NCBI RefSeq assembly: GCF_900637195.1
Contig: NZ_LR134356.1
Location: forward strand, 3,906,001 to 3,970,000
DNA: 64,000 nucleotides
Direction: 5' to 3'
Source of the DNA: Mycolicibacterium aurum
GTDB lineage: Bacteria; Actinomycetota; Actinomycetes; Mycobacteriales; Mycobacteriaceae
Part shown: positions 7,760 through 16,660 of the stretch, piece after piece
How the letters are laid out: each line of letters opens with the position of its first letter
How positions within the stretch are numbered: position 1 is the stretch's first letter
Translations under genes and position numbers: made by a program
The notes under the pieces: generated by a model
What the model was told of the DNA's origin: nothing
Database searches by the model: none
What the model saw: only the letters and a program-made list of their open reading frames with translations

Positions 7760-9127
7760 GTGCTGACCGCCGTACTCGGAATCATCGCCGGCTTTCTCGT
7801 CGTCCTCGCAATCACCGCGCTGACCGGTTACTTCGTCGCCCAGGAGTTCGCCTACATGGCGGTCGACCGGTCGCGACTCAAAGCCCGCGCCGAAGCCGGT
7901 GACAGCGCCTCCGCGCGCGCCCTGGCCGTCACCCGGCGCACGTCGTTCATGCTCTCCGGCGCTCAGCTCGGCATCACGGTCACCGGACTGCTGGTCGGCT
8001 ACGTCGCCGAGCCGCTGATCGGACGTGGCCTCGAAGTGGTGGTCGGCGGCGCAGGAGTCCCGACCGCGATCGCGGTCGCGATCGGCGGTGTCGCGGCCAT
8101 CGCGGTGTCGACGATCGTGCAGATGCTGTTCGGGGAGCTGTTCCCCAAGAACCTCGCGATCGCCCGCCCGGAACCGGTGGCGCGCTGGCTGTCGATATCC
8201 ACCTCGTTGTACCTCAAGCTGTTCGGCTGGCTGATTTGGCTGTTCGACCAGTCGTCGAATCTGCTGCTGCGTGCGCTGCGCATCGAACCGGTGCACGATG
8301 TCGAGCACTCGGCAACGCCGCGCGACCTCGAGCACATCGTCGCCGCCTCCCGGGACGCGGGCGACATCCCGCGTGAGCTCTCGGCGCTGCTCGACCGGAT
8401 CCTGGACTTTCCCACCAGCAACGCCGAGCACGCCATGATCCCGCGTTCCCGGGTCGATGTCCTCGCCGCCGACGCGACCGTGGCGGAGGTGTTGGAGCGG
8501 ATGGCAAGCGGCCATACCCGCTACCCCGTCACCGGACCGGACCACGACGACATCGTCGGTGTCATCCATCTGCACGACCTGCTGGGTTCGGTGCCCGGCA
8601 CCGACACGGCCGCGATGCGCTGCCGGCCGGCAGTGGTCGTGCCGGAAACCCTGCCCCTGCCCAACGTGGTGAAGACCCTCGCCGATGCCGACGAGGAGAT
8701 GGCGATCGTGATCGACGAGTACGGCGGCTTCGCCGGAATCGTCACCATCGAGGATCTCGCCGAGGAGGTCGTCGGCGAGATCGACGACGAGCACGACGCC
8801 GAACACGGTGCCGATGTGGTGGCCGACGGCGAAGGCTGGCTGCTCTCCGGTGATCTGCCTCTCGACGAGGCCGAGCGCACCCTCGACCTGACCCTGCCGC
8901 CCGGTGACTACGAGACGGTCGCCGGCATGGTCATCGCGTACGCGGCCGGGTTGCCTGATGAGGGCGACACCGTGGAGATCGAACTCCCTTCGGACGTCGC
9001 GGATCTCGTCGATGACGGCCCGACGCCCGTGCGGCGCGTGATCGCACAGGTGCGCGCCGTCGAACGTCGCGTCCCGTCATCGGTATTCGTCACCATCGAG
9101 ATCGAGGAGCCGGACGACGATGGGTAG
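7760..9127 (+). CDS. CNNM/CorC-family membrane protein with CBS pair (Rv1842c-like)
   Basis: A 455-residue protein: an N-terminal DUF21/CNNM transmembrane domain (hydrophobic segments within roughly residues 1-160, including the conserved GELFPKNLAI), a CBS pair (about 210-330, with HTRYPV and VIDEYGGFAGIVTIEDL) and a C-terminal CorC/HlyC domain (about 345-430, with LPPGDYETVAG). The family is linked to Mg2+ or other divalent-cation homeostasis. GTG 7760 is used as start. It overlaps the next, shorter paralogue by 8 bases. In M. tuberculosis the equivalent pair (Rv1842c-Rv1841c) is elsewhere, so this insertion behind che1 is a synteny difference. Confidence 0.88.
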   Translation: MLTAVLGIIAGFLVVLAITALTGYFVAQEFAYMAVDRSRLKARAEAGDSASARALAVTRRTSFMLSGAQLGITVTGLLVGYVAEPLIGRGLEVVVGGAGVPTAIAVAIGGVAAIAVSTIVQMLFGELFPKNLAIARPEPVARWLSISTSLYLKLFGWLIWLFDQSSNLLLRALRIEPVHDVEHSATPRDLEHIVAASRDAGDIPRELSALLDRILDFPTSNAEHAMIPRSRVDVLAADATVAEVLERMASGHTRYPVTGPDHDDIVGVIHLHDLLGSVPGTDTAAMRCRPAVVVPETLPLPNVVKTLADADEEMAIVIDEYGGFAGIVTIEDLAEEVVGEIDDEHDAEHGADVVADGEGWLLSGDLPLDEAERTLDLTLPPGDYETVAGMVIAYAAGLPDEGDTVEIELPSDVADLVDDGPTPVRRVIAQVRAVERRVPSSVFVTIEIEEPDDDG

Positions 9128-10118
9128 CCCGTGGACCATCGTGGCGATCACCGCCGCGCTCATCGGCTCGAGTGCGTTCTTCGTGGCCGTCGAATTCGCG
9201 TTGATCGCCGCACGCCGCAGCCGGCTCGAAGACGCCGCGGCCACCAGTGCCTCCGCCCGGGCTGCCTTGCGCAGCGCCAGTGAGCTCTCGGTGCTTCTCG
9301 CCGGCGCCCAACTGGGTATCACCGCGTGCACACTGCTGCTCGGCGCGATCACCAAACCGGCAGTGCACCATGCGATCACACCGTGGCTGAGCCAGGTGGG
9401 CGCGCCGTCCTGGCTGGCCGACGTCGGTGGCTTCGTCCTCGCTCTGTTCATCGTCACCTTCTTGCACCTGGTGATCGGAGAGATGGCTCCGAAGTCGTGG
9501 GCGATCGCGCACCCGGAACGCTCGGCGACGATGCTGGCGCTACCGATGCGCGGATTCATGTTCCTCACCCGGCCGCTGCTGCACGCACTGAACCAGGCCG
9601 CCAACTGGTGCCTGCGCCGCGTGGGTGTGACCCCGGTGGACGAGTTGGCCGACAGCCAGGATCCCGATACTTTGCGTCAGTTGGTGGAGCACTCAGCCAC
9701 CGTCGGCACTCTTGACGAGCGCTATCACGCCAACCTGGCCAGTGCCCTGGAACTGGAGGCGCTCACCGTGGGGCAGCTGGCCCGGCGCGACGCCGAATAC
9801 AGCTTCGTGCCCGCCGATGCGACCGCGGAGCAGATCCAGACCACCTCCGACACCACCGGCCATCTACGGCTGCTGGTCCGCGACGGCTCCGCCGACGTGG
9901 GCGTCGTGCACGTCCGTGACAGCCTGGCGTCGTCGGGAACCGCGCGTGACCTGATGCGCCCGGTGCTCACCCTCCCCGAGGACACACCGGTGTACGAGGC
10001 GCTGCGGCTGATGCGTGAGACACGCAATCACCTGATCGTGGTCGACGGCCCCGCAGGCCGCGGCTTGCTGACCCTGACCGATCTCCTGCACCGGCTGCTT
10101 CCGGCGCCGGCAGCCTGA
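9120..10118 (+). CDS. CNNM/CorC-family membrane protein, short paralogue (Rv1841c-like)
   Basis: A 332-residue companion of the preceding gene with the same DUF21 transmembrane domain (FFVAVEFALIAARRSRL, then LVIGEMAPKSWAI) and a CBS pair (NHLIVVDGPAGRGLLTLTDLL), but no C-terminal CorC/HlyC domain. The overlap with the upstream gene suggests co-translation and possibly a heteromeric complex. The exact ion is unknown. It converges on cysA with a GC-rich inverted repeat between the stops. Confidence 0.86.
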   Translation: MGSPWTIVAITAALIGSSAFFVAVEFALIAARRSRLEDAAATSASARAALRSASELSVLLAGAQLGITACTLLLGAITKPAVHHAITPWLSQVGAPSWLADVGGFVLALFIVTFLHLVIGEMAPKSWAIAHPERSATMLALPMRGFMFLTRPLLHALNQAANWCLRRVGVTPVDELADSQDPDTLRQLVEHSATVGTLDERYHANLASALELEALTVGQLARRDAEYSFVPADATAEQIQTTSDTTGHLRLLVRDGSADVGVVHVRDSLASSGTARDLMRPVLTLPEDTPVYEALRLMRETRNHLIVVDGPAGRGLLTLTDLLHRLLPAPAA

Positions 10119-10132
10119 CTCGGGCCGGCGCC
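10103..10132. terminator. GC-rich inverted repeat between convergent genes
   Basis: GGCGCCGGC (10103-10111) and GCCGGCGCC (10124-10132) form a perfect 9-bp stem with a 12-base loop, spanning the end of the CNNM-like gene and the gap before the cysA stop. It lacks a T-run but sits where a bidirectional terminator is expected. Confidence 0.5.
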
Positions 10133-10137
10133 ACCGG

Positions 10138-11208
10138 TCACGAATGAGCCGGCGCCTCCTCGGCGTCAGCGGAAGTGCGGCTGCCGGAAGCGAAGTCACC
10201 GGCAGCGTCCGTGGGCAGCGACGGGACCCGAGTGGCACGCACGTACACCGTGTCACCTTCCTTGAGGCCCAGCGCCTCGGCATCCCCGCGCGTGATCTGA
10301 GCGGTGAACGGCGTCTGGGTCGCGGCGTTGAGAAGCTCGACCCGCACCTCGAACCCGAGCATGACGACGCGTTCGATCACCGCCCGTGTCACGCCCGTCG
10401 CCCGGATGGTGTCGTCACTGGTGGCGATCGCCATATCAGGGTTGCGACCGACCCGGATGTCATGTGGACGCACCAGGACACCGTTGAGGGAGGCGACCGC
10501 CCCGAGGAAGGACATCACGAACGCGTTGGCGGGCGAGTCGTACACCTCACTGGGAGAGCCGACTTGCTCGATGCGGCCCTTGTTCAGGACGGCGATCCGG
10601 TCCGAGATGTCGAGGGCCTCGGACTGGTCGTGGGTGACGAGCACCGTCGTGACATGCACCTCTTCGTGCAGGCGGCGCAGCCACGCGCGGAGATCCTCAC
10701 GCACCTTGGCATCGAGCGCACCGAACGGTTCGTCGAGCAACAGCACCTCGGGGTCGACGGCCAGCGCGCGCGCGAGCGCCATCCGCTGGCGCTGCCCGCC
10801 GGAGAGCTGGTTGGGATAGCGGCCCTGAAAGCCCGCCAGCCCGACCACTTCCAGCAGTTTGTCGACCTTGTCTTTGATCTCCGATTTGGGCTTCTTCCGG
10901 ATCCGCAGGCCGAACGCGACGTTCTCCCGCACCGTCAGATGCTTGAAGGCCGCGTAATGCTGGAACACGAATCCGATGCCACGCTGCTGCGGCGGCACAC
11001 CGGTGACGTCGCGCCCGTTGATCACCACTGTCCCGGTATCGGGGTTGTCCAGGCCCGCGATCGCGCGGAGCAGCGTCGACTTGCCTGAACCGCTGGGGCC
11101 CAGCAGTGAGGTCAGCGAGCCCTTGGGCACCGTGAAGTCGACGCCGTCAAGCGCCGCGAAATCCCCGAAGTGCTTGTTCGCTCCACGGACGACGATCGCG
11201 TCTGTCAT
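10138..11208 (-). CDS. cysA1: sulfate/thiosulfate ABC transporter ATP-binding protein CysA
   Basis: A 356-residue ABC ATPase. The Walker A GPSGSGKST is at residues 37-45, the signature LSGGQRQR and Walker B LLLDEPFGALD are present, and the H-loop is in VLVTHDQSEA. A C-terminal TOBE-like domain (about 240-340) is typical of CysA. It powers sulfate import with CysT, CysW and SubI. It is the last gene of the leftward subI-cysT-cysW-cysA operon, 17 bases after cysW. Confidence 0.95.
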   Translation of the reverse strand: MTDAIVVRGANKHFGDFAALDGVDFTVPKGSLTSLLGPSGSGKSTLLRAIAGLDNPDTGTVVINGRDVTGVPPQQRGIGFVFQHYAAFKHLTVRENVAFGLRIRKKPKSEIKDKVDKLLEVVGLAGFQGRYPNQLSGGQRQRMALARALAVDPEVLLLDEPFGALDAKVREDLRAWLRRLHEEVHVTTVLVTHDQSEALDISDRIAVLNKGRIEQVGSPSEVYDSPANAFVMSFLGAVASLNGVLVRPHDIRVGRNPDMAIATSDDTIRATGVTRAVIERVVMLGFEVRVELLNAATQTPFTAQITRGDAEALGLKEGDTVYVRATRVPSLPTDAAGDFASGSRTSADAEEAPAHS

Positions 11209-11225
11209 ACGTCTCTCATCTCTTG

Positions 11226-12044
11226 TCAGTCTTCTGTCCGGGCGCGCTTGCGCTGGGCGTCGAACACGATTTGCGCGATCAGCACCGTGACGGCCACGGC
11301 CATCAGCACCGTCGACACGGTGTAGGCGCCGTAGTCGTCACCGCGGGTGTAGCGGTCGTGCACCAGCAGCGTCAATGTCTGCGACTGCCCAGGCAAGTTC
11401 GACGACACCACCAGCACCGCGCCGAACTCGCCCAGCGTGCGGGCGACAGTCAGGACGACACCATAGGTCAGACCCCACCGGATGGAGGGCAACGTGATCC
11501 GCCAAAATGTCTGCCACGCATTGGCGCCCAACGTTGCGGACGCCTCCTCCTGGTCGGTGCCGAGTTCATGGAGAACCGGCTCGACTTCCCGGATGACGAA
11601 CGGCAGCGTGACGAAGATGCTGGCCAGCACGATGCCCGGGAAACCGAAAATGATCGTGAGTCCGAGATCGTTCTGGACGAAACCGAACAGACCGGCTGTA
11701 CCCCACAGCGCTATCAATGCCACACCGACGACCACCGGCGACACCGCGAATGGCAGGTCGATCGCCGCCTGCAGTGCGTTCTTACCGCGGAATTTCCTGC
11801 GCGCCAACACCAATGCCGTGGAGACACCGAACACCACGTTCAGCGGAACCACGATGGCGACCACGAGCAGCGACAGCGACAGCGCCGACTGCGCGGCAGG
11901 GGTCGTGATGGACGCCCAGAACGCGCCGAGGCCGGGCGCGAACGTCCGCCACAAGATCGATCCGAGCGGCACGATGAGCAGCGCGATGACGTAGAACAAC
12001 GCGACGAAGCGCAGGATCAGGCGGGAGGGCAGCGCCAGGGTCAT
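11226..12044 (-). CDS. cysW: sulfate ABC transporter permease CysW
   Basis: A 272-residue inner-membrane permease with about six hydrophobic segments. The EAA-type loop that contacts the ATPase is visible as EASATLGANAWQTFWRITLP. It pairs with CysT to form the sulfate channel. It lies between cysT (19-base gap) and cysA. The ATG at 12044 gives the usual family length. Confidence 0.94.
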   Translation of the reverse strand: MTLALPSRLILRFVALFYVIALLIVPLGSILWRTFAPGLGAFWASITTPAAQSALSLSLLVVAIVVPLNVVFGVSTALVLARRKFRGKNALQAAIDLPFAVSPVVVGVALIALWGTAGLFGFVQNDLGLTIIFGFPGIVLASIFVTLPFVIREVEPVLHELGTDQEEASATLGANAWQTFWRITLPSIRWGLTYGVVLTVARTLGEFGAVLVVSSNLPGQSQTLTLLVHDRYTRGDDYGAYTVSTVLMAVAVTVLIAQIVFDAQRKRARTED

Positions 12045-12063
12045 ATGTCAGCCATCCCACTAC

Positions 12064-12936
12064 TCATCGCGCCGCTGCCTCCCGCTTGGCCGCTCTGGCT
12101 CCGAAGTATCGCAAGACGAACAGTACAACGAACGAGATAGCCAGCAGCACAATCGAAATTGCGGCAGCCCCGGCGGGGTCGTCGTTCTCGATCAGGGTCC
12201 TGATCCACTGCGACGACACTTCGGTCTCGCCGGGGATCGCGCCGCCGATCAGCACGATCGAGCCGAATTCCCCGATGGCCCTGGAGAACGCCAGGCCGGC
12301 ACCGGACAGCAGAGACGGTGCCAGCGCGGGCAGGATCACCCGGGTGAAGATCGTGATGTTGCCGGCGCCCAGCGAAGCCGCCGCTTCCTCGACCTCACGG
12401 TCCAGCTCCAGCAGCACCGGCTGCACCGCCCGGACGACGAAGGGCAGCGTGACGAACGCCAACGCGACGCCGACACCCCAAGCAGTGTGCTGGATGTGGA
12501 TACCGACCGGGCTGGACGGCCCGTAGAGGGCCAGCAGCACCAGGCTGGCCACGATCGTCGGCAATGCGAACGGAAGGTCGATGATCGCGTCGACGACGCG
12601 TTTTCCCGGGAACTCGTCACGTACCAGAACCCAGGCGATGAGCAATCCGAACACCCCGTTGACCACCGTGACGATGACCGAGATCGTCAGCGTGACCTCG
12701 AAGGACGCGATAGCCGACGGTGACGTGACCGCCGAGACGAAGGCGTTCCAGCCGCCTTTGGCCGAGATCCACACGATGGCGGCCAGGGGCAGCAGGACGA
12801 TGATCGACAGCCACACCACCGCGACACCGACCTGCAGACTGGCGCCGCCGGGTTTCCGCAGCCCCGCCCGTCCGCCCGGCGCTGGGGTCAGCTCCGGGCG
12901 GGAGGCTTCGGGATTCGGGTCGAGAGTAGAGGTCAT
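12064..12936 (-). CDS. cysT: sulfate ABC transporter permease CysT
   Basis: A 290-residue permease with about six membrane segments and the EAA-type loop EEAAASLGAGNITIFTRV. The ATG at 12936 overlaps the subI stop by four bases (ATGA), which fixes the start; a longer frame reading through subI is a shadow. A proline-rich cytoplasmic N-terminus of about 40 residues precedes the first membrane segment. Confidence 0.94.
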   Translation of the reverse strand: MTSTLDPNPEASRPELTPAPGGRAGLRKPGGASLQVGVAVVWLSIIVLLPLAAIVWISAKGGWNAFVSAVTSPSAIASFEVTLTISVIVTVVNGVFGLLIAWVLVRDEFPGKRVVDAIIDLPFALPTIVASLVLLALYGPSSPVGIHIQHTAWGVGVALAFVTLPFVVRAVQPVLLELDREVEEAAASLGAGNITIFTRVILPALAPSLLSGAGLAFSRAIGEFGSIVLIGGAIPGETEVSSQWIRTLIENDDPAGAAAISIVLLAISFVVLFVLRYFGARAAKREAAAR

Positions 12937-13958
12937 CCAGTGGCCTGCTTGTAGATCTTGGTGATAGTGCCGTTGTCCTTGTCGAACAACTCGGTGTCGA
13001 CTGCGCTCCACCCACCCAGATCGTCGATGGTCCACAACTTCTCGGGAGCGGGGAACTTGTCGGCGTACTCGGCGGCCACGGCGGGGTCGACCGGCCGGAA
13101 CCCGGCGTCGGCCCACACCTTCTGGCCCTCCGGGGTGAACTGGAAGTCGACGAAGGCCTGGGCCTTGTCCGCATGCTGGCTGGTGTTGACCACCGCGGTC
13201 GGATTCTCGATCTTGAAGGTCTGCGCCGGGTTGACGTGCTCGAGATCGAAGTTGAGTGCCTCGTTCTCGTAGGCCAGCAGCACGTCACCGCTGCCCTGCC
13301 GGAATACGTCGGTCGCCTCGCGACCCGAGCCGGGACGCAGCTTCACGTGCTCGGTGACGAGCTTGTTGACGAAATCGATACCGGCCTGCGGATTCTGGCC
13401 ACCGTTGCTGGCATAGGCGTACGGCGCCAGCAGGTTCCACTTGGCGGCGCCGGAGCTCAGCGGGCTCGGCGTGATGACCTCGATACCGGGCTGCAGCAGA
13501 TCGTCCCAGGTGCGGATGTTCTTCGGGTTACCGGGACGGACGGCGAAGGTCACGATCGAGCCGAACGCGATGCCCTTGTTGGGGCCGGCATTCCAGTCCT
13601 CGTCGACCTTGCCCGCCTTGACCAGACGGGTGATGTCGGGTTCGACGGAAAAATTGACCACGTCGGCGGGCTTACCGGCCTCGACGCTGCGGGACTGGTC
13701 ACCGGAGGCACCGTAGGACCCGGTGACCTCGACGCCCTTGCCCTCTTCGGTGGCGGCGAACGCGGGTGCGGCCTTCGACCAGCCCGGTTCCGGTACCGCG
13801 AAGGCCACCAGGGTCAGCGTGGTCTCGGCGCTACCGCTGCCGCCGTCCCCACCGGCCACGTCACTGGCGCCGCCGCCGCAGGCCGCGAGCACCGTCGCCG
13901 ATATCGCGAGCGCGGCCGCTGTGCGCCAGTTCTTGGTGGATTTCAGGTGTTTCTGCAT
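12933..13958 (-). CDS. subI: sulfate-binding lipoprotein SubI
   Basis: A 341-residue periplasmic-binding protein with a lipoprotein signal (hydrophobic stretch then LAAC lipobox) followed by a Gly/Ser-rich linker. The body shows family features of sulfate-binding proteins: GSYGASGDQSRSVEAGKPADVVNFS near the N-terminus and GSGREATDVFRQGSGDVLLAYENEA later. It captures sulfate outside the membrane and hands it to CysT/CysW. A good Shine-Dalgarno (GGGAAAGG) sits six bases before the ATG and is predicted to be sequestered by leader RNA. Confidence 0.95.
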   Translation of the reverse strand: MQKHLKSTKNWRTAAALAISATVLAACGGGASDVAGGDGGSGSAETTLTLVAFAVPEPGWSKAAPAFAATEEGKGVEVTGSYGASGDQSRSVEAGKPADVVNFSVEPDITRLVKAGKVDEDWNAGPNKGIAFGSIVTFAVRPGNPKNIRTWDDLLQPGIEVITPSPLSSGAAKWNLLAPYAYASNGGQNPQAGIDFVNKLVTEHVKLRPGSGREATDVFRQGSGDVLLAYENEALNFDLEHVNPAQTFKIENPTAVVNTSQHADKAQAFVDFQFTPEGQKVWADAGFRPVDPAVAAEYADKFPAPEKLWTIDDLGGWSAVDTELFDKDNGTITKIYKQATG

Positions 13959-13964
13959 TGATGA

Positions 13965-14027
13965 CCTTTCCCAGGTGTTCGGACTTCAGACGTGAGTCCC
14001 GTTCCGGAAAGGCAGGTGCGCACCTGG
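13965..14027 (-). promoter_or_regulatory. subI leader: anti-Shine-Dalgarno structure
   Basis: Read on the minus strand, CCTTTCC (14012-14006) is perfectly complementary to GGAAAGG (13971-13965), the core of the subI ribosome-binding site. The enclosed loop has its own small stem (GGACT/AGTCC at 13999-13995 and 13985-13981). Just upstream, CCAGGTG (14027-14021) can pair either with the adjacent CACCTG (14018-14013) or with CACCTGG (13977-13971), which abuts the binding site. These pairings exclude one another, as expected for a translational attenuator downstream of the poly-Cys leader peptide. Confidence 0.6.
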
Positions 14028-14079
14028 TGGCAGCTACGCCACAGCCGTCACCGACGCCGAGCCGCGAACGGGCAGGGTG

Positions 14080-14172
14080 TCAGCGACAACAACAGACATC
14101 AGCAACGGCAGCGAAACCCACGGCAATGAGGGCCACGATGTGACCACCCTTGTTGCCGGACGCCGTATGCAT
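14080..14172 (-). CDS. poly-cysteine leader peptide upstream of subI
   Basis: A 30-residue frame, MHTASGNKGG... ending DVCCCR, with three consecutive cysteine codons just before the stop. The ATG has no ribosome-binding site and lies seven bases after a TATTCT -10 element, so it should be translated leaderless. Together with the sirA leader this matches the described class of mycobacterial poly-Cys small ORFs that sense cysteine supply. The 121-base leader between this stop and subI contains anti-Shine-Dalgarno structures. The frame and promoter are visible; the regulatory role is inferred. Confidence 0.82.
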   Translation of the reverse strand: MHTASGNKGGHIVALIAVGFAAVADVCCCR

Positions 14173-14179
14173 GGCGCGA

Positions 14180-14185
14180 AGAATA
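14180..14185 (-). promoter_or_regulatory. -10 element (TATTCT) of the subI-cysTWA operon
   Basis: TATTCT on the minus strand fits TANNNT and ends exactly seven bases before the ATG at 14172, placing the transcription start on the start codon of the leader peptide. Confidence 0.65.
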
Positions 14186-14203
14186 ACAGAGTGGCCGGGA
14201 AGC

Positions 14204-14290
14204 TCATCTGGTGAGCAGCCACATGACGATGACGAGCACCACCAGCGCAACCAGGGCCAGCGTCACGCGTGAGCGCGGCATGCTGCTCAT
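14204..14290 (-). CDS. 28-residue single-pass membrane peptide
   Basis: MSSMPRSRVT followed by an almost uninterrupted run of Leu, Val, Ala and Ile and ending WLLTR: a short basic start and one membrane helix. The ATG overlaps the stop of the upstream 68-residue gene by one base (TGATG), which suggests coupled translation. No function is recognised. It is small enough to be a chance frame, but the hydrophobic composition and the overlap favour a real product. Confidence 0.4.
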   Translation of the reverse strand: MSSMPRSRVTLALVALVVLVIVMWLLTR

Positions 14291-14496
14291 CAGGCGCCTC
14301 CCCCGCTGTCGTCGTCGGTGTGCCGGATGCGGTGCAGAACCCTGATGCCGTTGCCCAGCGCGGCGTCGAGCACCACCGCGGTCACGAATGCCAGAACGAG
14401 CACCACGGGCATCACCACCACGGTCTGCGCCACGAACGACAGCCCCGACAACCACAGCTCCACGCTGTCCCACCAGTTGAGGAAGCCGTCCATCAC
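14290..14496 (-). CDS. small membrane protein (Rv2401A-like position)
   Basis: A 68-residue protein: a tryptophan-containing amphipathic N-terminus (MMDGFLNWWDSVELWL), one strong membrane helix around residues 22-45, and a charged tail ending DDDSGGGA. M. tuberculosis has a small membrane gene (Rv2401A) at the same place between subI and the trehalase, so this is probably its counterpart. Function is unknown. It is divergent from the trehalase gene with 82 bases between starts. Confidence 0.6.
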   Translation of the reverse strand: MMDGFLNWWDSVELWLSGLSFVAQTVVVMPVVLVLAFVTAVVLDAALGNGIRVLHRIRHTDDDSGGGA

Positions 14497-14578
14497 GCCA
14501 GACTATGCGCCCGGCGCCCGGGCGAAACACCGGGTGTTCCGGTAGACGCCAGGGTGCCCGGCAGTCGATGATGAGCAA

Positions 14579-16585
14579 ATGGTTCTGCAGCACTCCGAGG
14601 CTTCCGAGGCTTCGTTTCCCAACGGCGAGTCATCTGCGTTGACTTTGCCCGCGCCGACGGCGTACTACAGCCCCGGCCCGCTGCGGAACCCGTTCCCGCC
14701 TATCGCGGACTACGCGTTTCTGTCCGACTGCGAGAACACCTGCCTGGTGTCGTCGGCAGGTTCAGTGGAGTGGCTGTGCGTTCCGCGGCCCGACTCCCCC
14801 AGCGTGTTCGGCGCGATCCTGGACCGTGGCGCCGGCCACTTCCGCCTCGGGCCGTACGGGGTCTCCGTGCCCGCGGCGCGGCGTTACCTGCCGGGCAGCC
14901 TGATCTTGGAGACCACCTGGCAGACCCACACAGGCTGGGTGATCGTGCGCGACGCGCTGGTGATGGGGCCATGGCACGACCTGGAGACCCGCTCACGCAC
15001 CCACCGCCGCACCCCGATGGACTGGGATGCCGAGCACATCCTGCTGCGCACGGTGCGTTGCGTGAGCGGCACGGTCGAACTGGTCATGAGCTGCGAACCG
15101 TCGTTCGACTACCACCGGACCAGCGCGCACTGGGAGTACTCCGCGCAGGCCTATGGCGAGGCGATCGCACGCGCCACCAAGGACCCCGACTCCCATCCGA
15201 CGCTGCGCCTGACCACCAACCTGCGGATCGGTCTGGAGGGCCGCGAAGCGCGCGCCCGCACCCGGTTGAGCGAAGGCGACAACGTATTCGTCGCACTCAG
15301 CTGGTCCGGCCATCCCGCGCCCCAGACCTTCGAAGAGGCCGCCGACAAGATGTGGAAGACCAGCGAATGCTGGCGGCAGTGGATCAACGTCGGCGACTTC
15401 CCCGACCACCCGTGGCGGTCCTACCTCCAGCGCAGCGCGCTGACGCTGAAGGGGTTGACCTACTCCCCGACCGGTGCACTGCTGGCCGCCCCCACCACCT
15501 CGTTGCCGGAAACGCCTCAGGGCGAACGCAACTGGGATTACCGGTACGCCTGGGTGCGCGACTCGACGTTCGCGTTGTGGGGGCTGTACACGCTGGGACT
15601 CGATCGCGAGGCCGACGACTTCTTCGCGTTCATCGCCGACGTCTCGGGTGCCAACAACGGCCAGCGCCACCCCTTGCAGGTGATGTACGGCGTCGGCGGG
15701 GAACGCACACTCGTCGAAGAGGAGCTCAACCACCTGTCCGGGTACGACAACGCCCGCCCGGTGCGCATCGGCAACGGTGCGTTCGACCAGATGCAGCACG
15801 ACATCTGGGGCACGATGCTCGATTCGGTGTATTTGCACACCAAATCTCGCGAACAGATCCCCGAGACGTTGTGGCCGGTGCTCAAGGAACAGGTCGAGGA
15901 GGCCATCAAGCACTGGCGTGAACCCGACCGCGGCATCTGGGAGGTGCGCGGCGAACCGCAGCACTTCACATCCAGCAAGATCATGTGCTGGGTGGCGCTG
16001 GACCGCGGCGCGAAGCTCGCCGAGCTGGAAGGCGAGAAGTCCTACGCCCAGCAGTGGCGCGTGATTGCCGAGGAGATCAAGGCCGACATCCTCGAACACG
16101 GCGTCGACGAACGCGGCGTACTCACCCAGCGCTACGGCGACCCTGCGCTGGATGCCTCCCTGCTGCTGGCTGTGCTGACCCGCTTCCTTCCACCGAATGA
16201 CCCGCGGATCCGTGCCACGGTGATGGCGATCGCCGACGAACTGACCGAGGAAGGTCTGGTGCTGCGCTACCGGGTGGAGGAGACCGACGACGGCCTGGCC
16301 GGCGAAGAGGGCACCTTCACCATCTGCTCGTTCTGGCTGGTGTCGGCGCTGGTCGAGATCGGCGAGATCCACCGGGCCAGGCACCTGTGCGAGCGCCTGC
16401 TGTCGTTCGCCAGCCCGCTGCACCTCTACGCCGAGGAGATCGAGCCACGCACGGGCCGGCACCTCGGCAACTTCCCGCAGGCGTTCACCCACCTGGCGTT
16501 GATCAACGCGGTGGTGCACGTGATCCGCGCCGAGGAGGAGGCCGACAGCTCGGGCGGTTTCCAGCCGGCCAACGCACCTGTGTAA
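14579..16585 (+). CDS. GH15-family trehalase (Rv2402 homologue)
   Basis: A 668-residue glycoside hydrolase 15 protein. An N-terminal beta-sandwich-like domain (IADYAFLSDCENTCLVSSAGSVEWLC...) is followed by an (alpha/alpha)6 barrel starting near GERNWDYRYAWVRDSTF, a signature of this family. Mycobacterial GH15 proteins at this locus have been shown to hydrolyse trehalose in M. smegmatis and M. tuberculosis rather than starch. It is therefore expected to recycle cytoplasmic trehalose. There is no signal peptide. The start lies in an ATG-rich stretch; only ATG 14579 is in frame. Confidence 0.9.
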   Translation: MVLQHSEASEASFPNGESSALTLPAPTAYYSPGPLRNPFPPIADYAFLSDCENTCLVSSAGSVEWLCVPRPDSPSVFGAILDRGAGHFRLGPYGVSVPAARRYLPGSLILETTWQTHTGWVIVRDALVMGPWHDLETRSRTHRRTPMDWDAEHILLRTVRCVSGTVELVMSCEPSFDYHRTSAHWEYSAQAYGEAIARATKDPDSHPTLRLTTNLRIGLEGREARARTRLSEGDNVFVALSWSGHPAPQTFEEAADKMWKTSECWRQWINVGDFPDHPWRSYLQRSALTLKGLTYSPTGALLAAPTTSLPETPQGERNWDYRYAWVRDSTFALWGLYTLGLDREADDFFAFIADVSGANNGQRHPLQVMYGVGGERTLVEEELNHLSGYDNARPVRIGNGAFDQMQHDIWGTMLDSVYLHTKSREQIPETLWPVLKEQVEEAIKHWREPDRGIWEVRGEPQHFTSSKIMCWVALDRGAKLAELEGEKSYAQQWRVIAEEIKADILEHGVDERGVLTQRYGDPALDASLLLAVLTRFLPPNDPRIRATVMAIADELTEEGLVLRYRVEETDDGLAGEEGTFTICSFWLVSALVEIGEIHRARHLCERLLSFASPLHLYAEEIEPRTGRHLGNFPQAFTHLALINAVVHVIRAEEEADSSGGFQPANAPV

Positions 16586-16660
16586 CGGGATCGTCGCGGT
16601 TTTGCGTCTGCCCGCGCAGAAAGCTCCCCCGGACGGCGGTGAGCGCGGATCATCAGTGTC

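Noticed and set aside
11223..12140. Plus-strand open frame opposite cysW
   Set aside because: Rich in Arg, His and Gln and antisense to a conserved permease.
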